Source: Microbacterium proteolyticum (lineage in GTDB: Bacteria > Actinomycetota > Actinomycetes > Actinomycetales > Microbacteriaceae). Taken from it: a stretch of DNA of 64,000 bases. Shown here piece by piece: positions 24,724 through 32,767 of this stretch; within the stretch, counting starts at the first letter, position 1, and each line of letters opens with the position of its first letter. The notes below the pieces were generated by a model. It saw only the letters and a list, made by a program, of their open reading frames with translations, did not search any database and had not been told where the DNA came from. The stretch covers positions 1,798,001-1,862,000 of the forward strand of contig NZ_JAUSZZ010000001.1 in NCBI RefSeq assembly GCF_030818075.1, in the 5' to 3' direction. A program made the position numbers and the translations under genes.

Positions 24724-25778
24724 CGCTCGTCCTCCGCGCGCAGCGACGACCCGCCCTGGGCCCAGCTCTCGAGCATGTGCCGACCGACGCGGTCGTCGAC
24801 CTCGAGACAGGCGGCCGCGCCGAACATGATGTCGGCGAGGAGTTCGGGACGGTCTTCGGCGAGCGCGCCCGCGAGGTCGCGTCCGGCGATCTGCTCGTGC
24901 ACCGCGTCGGCTTCGACGTGCTCGTCGAAGTACTCGCCCACGTCGTCGCCGAACCCCAGGCGCCGCAGGCCCTCCGCGTAAAGGCGGTTGGGGATCGACG
25001 AGGTCATCTCGAATGCGGCGAGGTGTCCGACGATGGCGCCGAGGAGCCGACGGTTCAGGCCGAACATCGACATGGTGTTGTGCGAGGCCAGGGTGACCGC
25101 CGGCACGTCGTCGATGTACGCACCGTAGGTGTCGTCGAGTCCGGCGCCGCGCACCGATCGAGCGAAGAGCGCCGCGTGCACGCGGTCGGGGCGACCGCCG
25201 CCGTACTCGTCGGACTGGATCTCGACGAGTGCCGCCTTCGGGCGCCCCGTGAGGCGGGGGATCGCCCACGAGTGGGGGTCGGCTTCGCGCAACGTGTAGA
25301 CGGTGCGCTGCACGAGGAACTCGCTGGCCTGATCGAGCGTGGCTTTGCGGGCGAGATAGCGCGACAGACTGGGCCCGCCCTCGGCGCCGGTGAGGGCGAA
25401 GAGCGCGCGGGCGACGGCGTCCGCGGTCGGCTCGGGGAGCGGGGGGACGGCGACGGTGCGGCGCAGGGACTGCTCGAACGCCTGCTCGATCACGCGGCGG
25501 GTGGCGATGAGGGAGGGGTCCCACTCGAGGTCGGCGCGGAAGGCGTCGATGGAGCCGTACGCCGAGGCATACAGGGCGAAGAGGGCCAGTTGGAGGTCGT
25601 CGTCGCGCTCGATGTCGATTGTCGCCGTCACGGCCGCGTCGGCCAGGACGGTGTGGCCCGTCGCCACCCCGTCGACGAGGTGGTCCAGAACGGCCGCGCT
25701 CACGGGTCCGCGAGCGCGGAACGGGACGGTGACAGCGTCGGCGGTGAGGGGAGCGGGAGCAGGTGAAGCGGGGGACAC
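24720..25778 (-). CDS. Iron-containing redox enzyme (heme-oxygenase-like diiron oxidase family)
   Basis: About 352 residues from GTG 25778; a longer frame to TTG 25826 exists but would run into the presumed promoter. All-helical protein with conserved acidic and His residues spread in the HDO pattern: EIQSDEYGGGRPDRVHAALF, LAAFEMTSSIPNRLY and YFDEHVEADAVHEQ. This family binds two irons and oxidises or cleaves organic substrates, as in UndA or SznF relatives; the substrate here is unknown. Coupled downstream to the CDGSH and glycosyltransferase genes. Confidence 0.78.
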   Translation of the reverse strand: MSPASPAPAPLTADAVTVPFRARGPVSAAVLDHLVDGVATGHTVLADAAVTATIDIERDDDLQLALFALYASAYGSIDAFRADLEWDPSLIATRRVIEQAFEQSLRRTVAVPPLPEPTADAVARALFALTGAEGGPSLSRYLARKATLDQASEFLVQRTVYTLREADPHSWAIPRLTGRPKAALVEIQSDEYGGGRPDRVHAALFARSVRGAGLDDTYGAYIDDVPAVTLASHNTMSMFGLNRRLLGAIVGHLAAFEMTSSIPNRLYAEGLRRLGFGDDVGEYFDEHVEADAVHEQIAGRDLAGALAEDRPELLADIMFGAAACLEVDDRVGRHMLESWAQGGSSLRAEDER

Positions 25779-25796
25779 GGACGCACTGTGCGTCCG
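25778..25796. promoter_or_regulatory. Perfect 9-base inverted repeat at the diiron oxidase gene start
   Basis: CGGACGCAC, one T, GTGCGTCCG. Its position at the proposed start and just downstream of a CAAGGGG block (25816-25822, minus strand) suits a repressor operator. Confidence 0.5.
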
Positions 25797-25843
25797 GACG
25801 AGCGCCCGGGCACAGCCCCTTGACAAGTCGGCGGTGCGCGACG

Positions 25844-25875
25844 GAGGGAGCGGGCCCGGGTGGGACCGCTCCCTC
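25844..25875. terminator. Terminator hairpin after hsp20
   Basis: 10-base perfect arms (25844-25853, 25866-25875), located beyond the Hsp20 stop and before the diiron-oxidase promoter. Confidence 0.65.
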
Positions 25876-25887
25876 GCTGCGCGCGCC

Positions 25888-26343
25888 TTACTGCTCGATG
25901 AGCTGCGGGGTGCTCTCGTGCGCCTCGATGACGCCGTCGTGGTCGTCGGTCGAGACGGCGATACGGCGCGGCTTCGCCTTCTCGCTGACGGGGATCGTCA
26001 CGCTCAGCACACCGTTGCGGTACGAGGCGCTGATGCCGTCGGTGTCGATGCCCTGACCGAGGTTGAGCTGACGGACGAAGGATGCCGTCTCGCGCTCGCG
26101 CGTGATCCACTTCACGCCGTCACCGGTGCCGAGAGTGCGCTCGGCGCGGATCGTCAGCAGCTGGCCGTCGACGTCGATGTCGACCGAGCCGGGGTCGACC
26201 CCCGGCAGGTCGGCGGCGAGCACGTAGTGGTCGCCGTCACGGTAGAGGTCCATCGGCATCCGGCGCGGTCCGCCGCCGCGGCGTGCGTCGAGAAGGGTCG
26301 ACGCCAGGCGGTCGAGGTCGCGGAAGGGGTCGTAGGTGGCCAT
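25888..26343 (-). CDS. Hsp20/alpha-crystallin-family small heat-shock protein
   Basis: 151 residues from ATG 26343, with AAGGAGAACGACC before it. The alpha-crystallin domain spans about residues 40-135: PMDLYRDGDHYVLAADLPGV, SVDIDVDGQLLTIRAERTL, then GISASYRNGVLSVTIPVS and the following PRRIAV, close to the usual I-x-I-type end. It holds unfolding proteins in a refoldable state. A HAIR-like repeat lies 54 bases upstream, implying repression by HspR, as is known for hsp20 genes in actinobacteria. Confidence 0.93.
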   Translation of the reverse strand: MATYDPFRDLDRLASTLLDARRGGGPRRMPMDLYRDGDHYVLAADLPGVDPGSVDIDVDGQLLTIRAERTLGTGDGVKWITRERETASFVRQLNLGQGIDTDGISASYRNGVLSVTIPVSEKAKPRRIAVSTDDHDGVIEAHESTPQLIEQ

Positions 26344-26396
26344 GGTCGTTCTCCTTATCGATCGGTCGGGATACGGCATCCCGAGTATCCGGTGAA

Positions 26397-26417
26397 GTTG
26401 AGCCCTATCGGCTCAAG
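26397..26417 (-). promoter_or_regulatory. HAIR-like HspR operator upstream of hsp20
   Basis: Minus strand: CTTGAGC, 7 bases, GCTCAAC. The established HAIR consensus is CTTGAGT-N7-ACTCAAG; 11 of the 14 consensus positions match and the spacing is exact. Confidence 0.75.
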
Positions 26418-26596
26418 TACGTTCAGATTAGCACTCCGGTGGGGAGAGTGCCAAGACCCGGGCGCGCGATTGTGACGCCCTCGACGACACGCCGCAACCC
26501 CCGTGTCCAACCCCCCTCCCCGGTCGTTTCGTAGCCGCACGCGCCGTCGCGGTCGACCGACCGCCCACCCCCGGAACGGTGCGGTGAGGAGCGAAG

Positions 26597-27478
26597 ATGT
26601 ACTTCCATCGACAAGAACTGCAGCACTCGGCCACCCCCGAGAAGCCCGACGCCGTCTACGCCCGCAAGCTCCAGGAGGTGCTGGGCGGTCAGTACGGTGA
26701 GATCTCGGTCGCGATGCAGTATCAGTTCCAGGCCTGGAACATGCACATGCCCGGCAAGTACCGCGACCTGGTGTTCGGTATCGGCGCCGAGGAGATGGGC
26801 CACGTCGAGATGCTCGCGATCATGATCGCGCAGCTGCTCGAGAAGGCCCCGCTCGGCATCACCGAGGACGCGGTGCAGGAGGATCCCACCGTCGCCGCGG
26901 TGATCGGCGGCACCGACATCCAGCAGGGCATCGTGGCGGGGGCGGGCGCGCGCCCCGTCGACTCGATGGGCAATCCCTGGCAGGGCAGCTTCATCACCGC
27001 CAGCGGCAACCTGCTCGCCGACTTCACCGCCAACGCCAACGCCGAGATGCAGGGACGCGTGCAGGTCGCGCGGCTCTACCACCAGACCGACGACCACGGG
27101 GTGAAGGACCTGCTCGCCTTCCTGCTGGCGCGCGACACGATGCACCAGAACCAGTGGCTGGCCGCCGCGGCGGAGCTGCAGGAGGAGGGGCTCGAGAAGC
27201 TCCCGGTGCCGAGCAACTTCCCCCTCGACAAGGAGGACCGCGACGTGGCGTATCAGTACATCAACTTCAGCGACGGCACGAAGGCCGGCGACGGGCGCTG
27301 GGCCTCGGGACCGACGCCCGATGGGAAGGGCGAGTTCTCGTACCTGCCCGAGCCTCCCGCGGGCGTTCCGATGCCCCCGCCCACGCACCCGGATGCGCGG
27401 TTCTACGGCACGACCGAGCTGCCGAACACCGTCGAGAAGCTCGCGGGGCGCGCGCAGGACGCGCTGCACAAGGAATGA
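26597..27478 (+). CDS. Manganese catalase
   Basis: 293 residues, the family's usual length. Converts hydrogen peroxide to water and oxygen at a dimanganese centre. Ligand motifs: Glu35 in GGQYGEISVAMQYQFQ, Glu66 and His69 in GAEEMGHVEML, a second Glu in ANAEMQGR and a His in RDTMHQNQW. The C-terminal loop rich in Pro (PPAGVPMPPPTHPDARFYG) is normal. ATG 26597 follows GAGGAGCGAAG. Its stop overlaps the next start, so the DUF2231 gene is coupled. Confidence 0.94.
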   Translation: MYFHRQELQHSATPEKPDAVYARKLQEVLGGQYGEISVAMQYQFQAWNMHMPGKYRDLVFGIGAEEMGHVEMLAIMIAQLLEKAPLGITEDAVQEDPTVAAVIGGTDIQQGIVAGAGARPVDSMGNPWQGSFITASGNLLADFTANANAEMQGRVQVARLYHQTDDHGVKDLLAFLLARDTMHQNQWLAAAAELQEEGLEKLPVPSNFPLDKEDRDVAYQYINFSDGTKAGDGRWASGPTPDGKGEFSYLPEPPAGVPMPPPTHPDARFYGTTELPNTVEKLAGRAQDALHKE

Positions 27479-28035
27479 GCGGAGTGGATGCCGCGGCTCC
27501 GGGACCCGGAGCCGCGGTGCACAGCGGGGCGAGCTTCCCCGCGATGCGCGCGGCCAAGGTCCCCCGCTCGCTGGTGGCCGGGCCGTACGGGCATCCCTTC
27601 CACCCGGTCGCGGTGACCATCCCCATCGGGGCGTGGTCGTCGAGCCTGGTGTTCGACCTGCTGGGCCTCGCGGCCGACGACCCGCGGTCGTTCGCGGCGG
27701 GATCGCGCCGGCTGATCGTGATCGGCCTCGTCGGTGCCGTCGGTGCGTCGGTGCTGGGGCTGATGGACATGTCGCGGATCCCGAAGGGCACCCCGGCACG
27801 GCGGACGGCGCTGGTCCACCTCGCGCTCAACGTCACCGCGATGGTGCTGTTCACGCTCAGCCTCGTCGCGCGGATGCTCGACCTCGCCCGTGTGCCGATG
27901 GTGGCGTTCCTCCTCAGCCTCATCGCGTCGTCGGGCCTCGGCGTCTCCGGCTGGCTGGGCGGCAAGCTGGCCTACCGCTGGGGCGTGCGCGTCGCGGACG
28001 AGAACACGCAGCGCGAAGGGTTCGAGAAGACGTGA
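27475..28035 (+). CDS. DUF2231 membrane protein
   Basis: 186 residues from ATG 27475, overlapping the catalase stop (ATGA). Four membrane segments; the first carries the DUF2231 hallmark GHPFHPVAVTIPIGAWSSSL, followed by IVIGLVGAVGASVLGLMDM, LNVTAMVLFTLSLVARMLD and VAFLLSLIASSGLGVSG, with KLAYRWGVRV near the end. Histidines in the first segment resemble quinone or heme contacts of related membrane proteins. Function unknown; coupling with catalase suggests oxidative stress. Confidence 0.82.
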   Translation: MSGVDAAAPGPGAAVHSGASFPAMRAAKVPRSLVAGPYGHPFHPVAVTIPIGAWSSSLVFDLLGLAADDPRSFAAGSRRLIVIGLVGAVGASVLGLMDMSRIPKGTPARRTALVHLALNVTAMVLFTLSLVARMLDLARVPMVAFLLSLIASSGLGVSGWLGGKLAYRWGVRVADENTQREGFEKT

Positions 28036-28040
28036 GGTCT

Positions 28041-28072
28041 CGGAGCCCGGGTGCCGTGGCATCCGGGCTCCG
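28041..28072. terminator. Terminator hairpin between converging genes
   Basis: 15-base arms (28041-28055, 28058-28072) with one wobble, right after the DUF2231 stop. Confidence 0.75.
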
Positions 28073-28110
28073 ACGGCCGCCGGCATGCCGGAGACTCGCG
28101 CTGAGTCCCG

Positions 28111-29001
28111 TCAGCGCGGCCGTCGCAGCGGGATGCGTTTCCAGCCACCGCTCACCGCACCGGGGTCGTGCTGCTCCTCGAGCACGGCGCCGGGCGTCGG
28201 TGCGGTGGGTCGCCGGCGCAGGCCGAGCGCGTGCTGCAGCGTGCGGATGAAGCGGTCGTACAGCCGCGGCGCGAAGAACTGCAGCGGACGTGTGACGAAC
28301 TGGGCCGCCCCCACGCCCACCTCGGAGCGGGGCCCGCGTACGACGCGGACGATCGCGCGCGCGACGCGATCCGCGGCCACCACCGGCGGGAGGGGGAAGG
28401 CGGTGCGACCGGTGTAGTTCGCGGCGCGCTGGTAGATGGGCGTGTCGATGCTGGCGGGGAGCACGATCTTCACCCGGATGCCCGGGTGGGCGAGCATCTC
28501 CTGCCGCAGCGAGCGGGTGAAGCCGAGGAGCCCGTGCTTGGCCGCGACGTAGGACGAGACGTACGGCCCCGCGACCTGCGAGTACAGCGATCCGACGAAT
28601 ACGATCGTGCCGCCGCCGCGGGCTCGGAAGTGGGGGATCACGGCCCGCGCCGCGCGCATGTGCCCGACGAGGTTCGTCTCGATGACGCGGTCGCGCACGG
28701 CATCCGGGGTCTGCTCGACGGAGCCGTAGGCGAAGACGGATGCCGACGCGACCCACACGTCGATGCGCCCGAACCGGGCGACGGCGGCATCCGCTGCCCG
28801 GGAGGGACCGTCGGGGTCGGCGAGGTCGAGGGAGAGGGTGTGCACCTCGGCGCCCCGGGCGCGGCAGTCGTCGGCGGCGGATGCCAGGGCCACCTCGTCG
28901 CGGGCGACCAGGACGAGTCGCGCGCCCTTCTCGGCGAAGCGCAACGCCGTCGCCCGCCCGATCCCGCGAGAGCCTCCCGTGACGACGACGACCTGCCGCA
29001 T
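28111..29001 (-). CDS. SDR oxidoreductase
   Basis: 296 residues. NAD(P)-binding TGGSRGIGRATALRFAEKG at residues 8-26, then NAG-equivalent region ASASVFAYG, and the active site VGSLYSQVAGPYVSSYVAAK (Ser, Tyr, Lys). A C-terminal extension of about 70 residues (from GVGAAQFVTRPLQFFAPRLY) is characteristic of the membrane-associated SDRs found beside stress genes. The substrate is unknown. The start at ATG 29001 has AAAAGGGGACGC before it. The two-block motif is well matched upstream. Confidence 0.88.
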   Translation of the reverse strand: MRQVVVVTGGSRGIGRATALRFAEKGARLVLVARDEVALASAADDCRARGAEVHTLSLDLADPDGPSRAADAAVARFGRIDVWVASASVFAYGSVEQTPDAVRDRVIETNLVGHMRAARAVIPHFRARGGGTIVFVGSLYSQVAGPYVSSYVAAKHGLLGFTRSLRQEMLAHPGIRVKIVLPASIDTPIYQRAANYTGRTAFPLPPVVAADRVARAIVRVVRGPRSEVGVGAAQFVTRPLQFFAPRLYDRFIRTLQHALGLRRRPTAPTPGAVLEEQHDPGAVSGGWKRIPLRRPR

Positions 29002-29044
29002 GCGTCCCCTTTTCGTTCACGTCCCGGGTGGGGATCTGCGACGG

Positions 29045-29081
29045 ACGCTACGGCGCGGCTCGCCGGATGCCGCGGGGGTTG
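29045..29081 (-). promoter_or_regulatory. Two-block promoter-like motif upstream of the SDR gene
   Basis: Minus strand: CGTCAACCCC, with 22 bases from its CAACCCC part to CGTAGCGT, containing TAGCGT. Confidence 0.6.
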
Positions 29082-29194
29082 ACGCCGATCCGGAAGGAAC
29101 GACGGCGTCATCCGGCGGCCCGGCTTGTACCGCCCCGGCCTCCACCCCGCAACCCCGTGGGCCGACGCCGCCGACCGCGCGGAGGGTGTGCCGC

Positions 29195-29968
29195 ATGACA
29201 CGTACCGACCCAGCGAGCGCGGCCCGTCGAGACGGATGCCGCGAGGTCGCCGACGGCGTCGTGATGATCACGCGGGCGGTCACGAACAGCTACCTCCTGG
29301 CCACCGACGACGGTCTCGTGCTCATCGACGCGGGGCTGCCCCGCAGCTGGAACCTGCTCGTCGATGCACTCGCCGCACTGCGCAGCACCCCCGACGACCT
29401 CGTCTCGGTGTACCTGACCCACGGTCACTTCGACCACGTCGGCACCCTCGAGAGGTTGCAGCGCGAACACCACGTTCCCGTGCACGTGCACGCCGCCGAC
29501 GCGCCGCTCGTGCGGCATCCGTATCGGTACGACCGGGAATCCCCGCGCAGTCTGTACGCCCTGCGGCACCCCGGCGGTCTGCCCAGTCTCGCCCGCATGA
29601 CGCTCGCCGGCGCGCTCGGGGTCCGCGGAGTCGAGGCGCGGGGCGACGTGTCGCACGGGGTCGCCGTTCTCGGCGGCCTGATGCCGATCGCGACCCCGGG
29701 CCACACGTACGGTCATGTCGCCTTCCACCTGCCTGACCGCGACGTGCTGTTCGCCGGTGATGCGCTCGTGACGTTCGACCCGTACACCGGCCGCGCCGGA
29801 CCGCAGATCGTCGCTCGCGCCGCCACCGCCGACAGCCGCGCCGCCCTGGCGGCGCTGCCCGACCTCAGCGCGACCGGGGCATCCACGGTGCTCCCCGGGC
29901 ACGGCGACGCCTGGATGCGTGGCATCCGGGAGGCCGTGTCGGGGGCGCTCGCGATCGGCCCGCACTGA
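29195..29968 (+). CDS. MBL-fold metallo-hydrolase
   Basis: 257 residues from ATG 29195, with GGAGGG 8 bases upstream. Complete metallo-beta-lactamase fold: YLLATDDGLVLIDAGLPRSW, the metal motif THGHFDHVG, then PGHTYGHVAFHLP, VLFAGDALVTFDP and the last His in LPGHGDAW. Members hydrolyse thioesters, lactones or similar bonds with two zinc ions; the substrate cannot be read. It precedes the alcohol dehydrogenase gene by 34 bases and is probably in one operon with it. Confidence 0.87.
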   Translation: MTRTDPASAARRDGCREVADGVVMITRAVTNSYLLATDDGLVLIDAGLPRSWNLLVDALAALRSTPDDLVSVYLTHGHFDHVGTLERLQREHHVPVHVHAADAPLVRHPYRYDRESPRSLYALRHPGGLPSLARMTLAGALGVRGVEARGDVSHGVAVLGGLMPIATPGHTYGHVAFHLPDRDVLFAGDALVTFDPYTGRAGPQIVARAATADSRAALAALPDLSATGASTVLPGHGDAWMRGIREAVSGALAIGPH

Positions 29969-30002
29969 CCAGGCTGCACCCCGCACCACGAAGGAGACCG
30001 AC

Positions 30003-31150
30003 ATGAGAGCGATGACCTACCGCGGACCGTACAAGGTGCGCGTCGAGAACAAGCCCGATCCGCGGATCGAGCATCCGAACGACGCGATCGTGCGCGTCGA
30101 GCGGGCGGCGATCTGCGGCTCCGACCTTCACCTGTATCACGGCATGATCCCCGACACCCGCATCGGTCACACCTTCGGGCACGAGTTCATCGGCCGGGTC
30201 GAGGAGGTCGGCTCGTCGGTGGAGAACCTGTCGGTCGGCGACCGGGTGATGGTGCCGTTCAACATCTTCTGCGGCACGTGCTTCTTCTGCGCGCGGGGTC
30301 TGTTCAGCAACTGCCACAACGTCAACGCCAACGCCACGGCGGTCGGCGGCATCTACGGCTACTCGCACACCGCGCCGGCTACGACGGCGGACAGGCGGAG
30401 CTCGTGCGCGTCCCGTTCGCCGATGTCGGCCCCCGGATCATCCCCGACTGGCTGCACGACGAAGACGCGCTGCTGCTGACCGACGCCTTCACGACCGGGT
30501 ACTTCGGTGCGCAACTCGGCGACATCGTCGAGGGCGACACGGTCGTGGTGTTCGGTGCGGGACCCGTGGGGCTCGCGGCAGCACGTTCGTCGTGGCTCAT
30601 GGGCGCGGGTCGCGTGGTCGTCATCGATCAGCTGCAGGAGCGTCTCGAGATGGCCCGCACGTTCGCTCTCGCCGAGACGATCGACTACCGCGAGCACCGC
30701 GACATCGTGGTGGAGCTGAAGCGTCAGACCGACTGGGTGGGAGCTGACGTCGTCATCGACGCGGTCGGCGCCGAGGCCGACGGGCATTTCCTGCAGCACG
30801 TCACCAGCGCCAAGCTCAAGCTGCAGGGCGGTTCGCCCATCGCGCTGAACTGGGCCATCGATTCCGTGCGCAAGGGCGGCAACGTCTCGGTCATCGGGGC
30901 CTACGGGCCGCTGTTCTCGGCGGTGAAGTTCGGCGATGCGATGAACAAGGGCCTGACCATTCGCACGAACCAGGCCCCGGTCGCCCGTCAGTGGCCGCGT
31001 CTGCTGGAGCACATCCAGGCGGGGCGCATATCGCCGCGCGAGATGATCACGCACCGCATCCCCCTCGAGCACATCGCCGAGGGCTACCACATGGTCTCGA
31101 GCAAGATCGACGGTCTGGTCAAGGCCGTCATCCTTCCCCCGGCCGCCTGA
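30003..31150 (+). pseudogene. Zinc-dependent alcohol dehydrogenase, single-base frameshift
   Basis: Together the two frames make a normal MDR alcohol dehydrogenase of about 382 residues. Part 1 (30003 to about 30375) has the catalytic-zinc motifs CGSDLHLYHG and GHEFIGRVEEVG and the four structural-zinc cysteines in CGTCFFCARGLFSNC. Part 2 has the NAD-binding VVVFGAGPVGLAAARSS and the C-terminal end. The reading must drop back by one base near 30371-30380 (GCGCCGGCTAC), where homologs would read A-(P/G)-G-Y-D-G-G. Restoring one base gives an intact protein. It may be a sequencing error or a true recent mutation. Reads with the membrane protein gene that follows. Confidence 0.82.
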
Positions 31151-31163
31151 GAGGAGCCCGATC

Positions 31164-31724
31164 ATGGCCTACACCGCTGAAAAGCCCACGCCCCCGCCGA
31201 GCGCCGAGGAGCTTCGTGCGCGCATTCCGGGCTGGGGTGCCGATCTCGACCCCGCCGACCGTCCGTCGTATCCGAAGGATCAGGCGATCGAGGTCGGTGC
31301 CCATTGGACCTTCCCGGAGGAGCAGCCCGTCCCTCCCGGCGGCCGCGAACGATCCATCGAGCACGGCCGACTCACCCCGGTCTTCGGCACCGCGCAGCCG
31401 CTGCACGGTGCCTCCGGCGCCATCCGCCGCTTCGCGTACGCACGGTTCAGCGAGGCCCGCGCCGCCCACTGGCTGCTGCTCGTCGCGGCCGACCGGGTGG
31501 ATGCCGGGGGTGCGCACGTGCGGTCGTTGCTGTCCCGGCATCCCGACAATCCGATCACCGAGACCGGCATCCTCGCCGAGCGACGGTGGTCGCCGATCGG
31601 CGGGCGCCTCGGCCGCGCCGACCTCCGCCACCAGTGGATGGATCCCGTCATCGTGGCGGGACCGTGGATCCTCGCCGTCGTGGGGGTGGTGGCGGTCGCG
31701 CGGCGCGTTCTGCATCGCCGGTGA
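31164..31724 (+). CDS. Conserved hypothetical protein with a C-terminal membrane anchor
   Basis: 186 residues from ATG 31164, with GAGGAGCC upstream and 13 bases after the dehydrogenase. The N-terminal part is hydrophilic (SAEELRARIPGWGADLDP, DRPSYPKDQAIEV, HWTFPEEQPV), resembling proteins that accompany such dehydrogenases in actinobacteria. A middle section, AIRRFAYARFSEARAAHWLLLV, looks amphipathic. The C-terminus (PVIVAGPWILAVVGVVAVAR) is a membrane helix. No known domain is recognised. Operon partner of the dehydrogenase and MBL genes. Confidence 0.7.
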   Translation: MAYTAEKPTPPPSAEELRARIPGWGADLDPADRPSYPKDQAIEVGAHWTFPEEQPVPPGGRERSIEHGRLTPVFGTAQPLHGASGAIRRFAYARFSEARAAHWLLLVAADRVDAGGAHVRSLLSRHPDNPITETGILAERRWSPIGGRLGRADLRHQWMDPVIVAGPWILAVVGVVAVARRVLHRR

Positions 31725-31893
31725 CCGGCGGTCGCGCCCACGCGGGCCGAGTCGTCGCGCGGAGAGGGGCGTCGACACGCCGGGAGACGGGCATCGGAAC
31801 GGGCGGGTCGGCCCGCGGCTCCGTGCGGCGGACCCGCGCGCGGCCGCGCACCCACCCGTGCCTGCGTCCTCCCGCGCGCGGTAGCGTCGTCGG

Positions 31894-32733
31894 ATGACGG
31901 ATGCCACGGCGACACCGCCCCGAGGGGCGTCGCCCGTGCGGTCGCTGTGGGGCGCGACGCACCCGGGGCCCACCCTGGTGGTCACCGTCCTCTCGCTCGC
32001 GCTCGGCATCGCGGCGGGGGTGGAGCCCGTGCCGCTGGGGCTGCTCGTGGCCGCCGTCTTCGCTGGTCAGGTGTCGGTGGGACTCTCGAACGATGCGATC
32101 GACGCCGCCCGCGATGCCGCTGTGGGCCGCACCGACAAGCCCGTCGCCGGGGGAGCGATCGCGGCCGACCGGGCGCTCGCCGTCGCCGTGGGCGCGGTCG
32201 TCGTCGCGCTCGTGCTGTCGGTGCCGCTCGGCCCGGGGCTCCTCGCCGCCCACGCGATCGCCCTCGCCTCCGCGTGGGCGTACAACGCCGGACTCAAGGC
32301 GACACCGTTCTCGATCGCCCCGTTCCTGCTGAGCTTCGGTCTCTTCCCCTCCTTCGCGACGCTGTCCACGTCGACGCCCGCACTCGCCGCCGGATGGGCG
32401 ACGGTCGCCGGTGCGGCGCTCGGGGCGGCCGTGCACCTGACCAATGTCGTGCGCGACCTCGACGACGACCGTCGCACCGGCATCCGGGGTCTTCCGCATC
32501 GCCTCGGCGCGCGCGCGTCGGTGCTCCTCGCCGCCGTCGGCATGGTGGTCGGGGCGCTCGCCGTGCTGCTCGGTGCGGGGGCGAACGCCATCGGCATCCT
32601 GTTCTTCGTCGCGGTCGCAGCCGTCGCGCTGGCGACCGCGGTGCTGGTGCTGGTGCGGCCCCCTGGCCGGGCGGTGTTCCAGCTCACGATGCTCGCGGCG
32701 CTGCTGCTCGCCGCGCAGCTCGTCGTCGCCTGA
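31894..32733 (+). CDS. UbiA-family prenyltransferase
   Basis: 279 residues, about eight membrane helices. The two aspartate motifs that bind magnesium and the prenyl diphosphate are seen: SNDAIDAARDAAVGRTDKP and VVRDLDDDRRTGIRGL. Members attach a prenyl chain to an aromatic or other acceptor. TAGCGT lies 6 bases before ATG 31894, so the transcript is probably leaderless. It converges on the PKS cluster genes with only 34 bases between stops; an acceptor made by the type III PKS is a sensible guess. Confidence 0.87.
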   Translation: MTDATATPPRGASPVRSLWGATHPGPTLVVTVLSLALGIAAGVEPVPLGLLVAAVFAGQVSVGLSNDAIDAARDAAVGRTDKPVAGGAIAADRALAVAVGAVVVALVLSVPLGPGLLAAHAIALASAWAYNAGLKATPFSIAPFLLSFGLFPSFATLSTSTPALAAGWATVAGAALGAAVHLTNVVRDLDDDRRTGIRGLPHRLGARASVLLAAVGMVVGALAVLLGAGANAIGILFFVAVAAVALATAVLVLVRPPGRAVFQLTMLAALLLAAQLVVA

Positions 32734-32767
32734 CCTCGTCCGCCGCATCGCGGGGCGGCACGTCCGC

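Noticed and set aside
24523..25524. A 333-codon minus-strand frame ending in the CDGSH protein
   Set aside because: Most of it is out-of-frame reading of the diiron oxidase gene; the real gene starts at ATG 24723 with an ATGA overlap.
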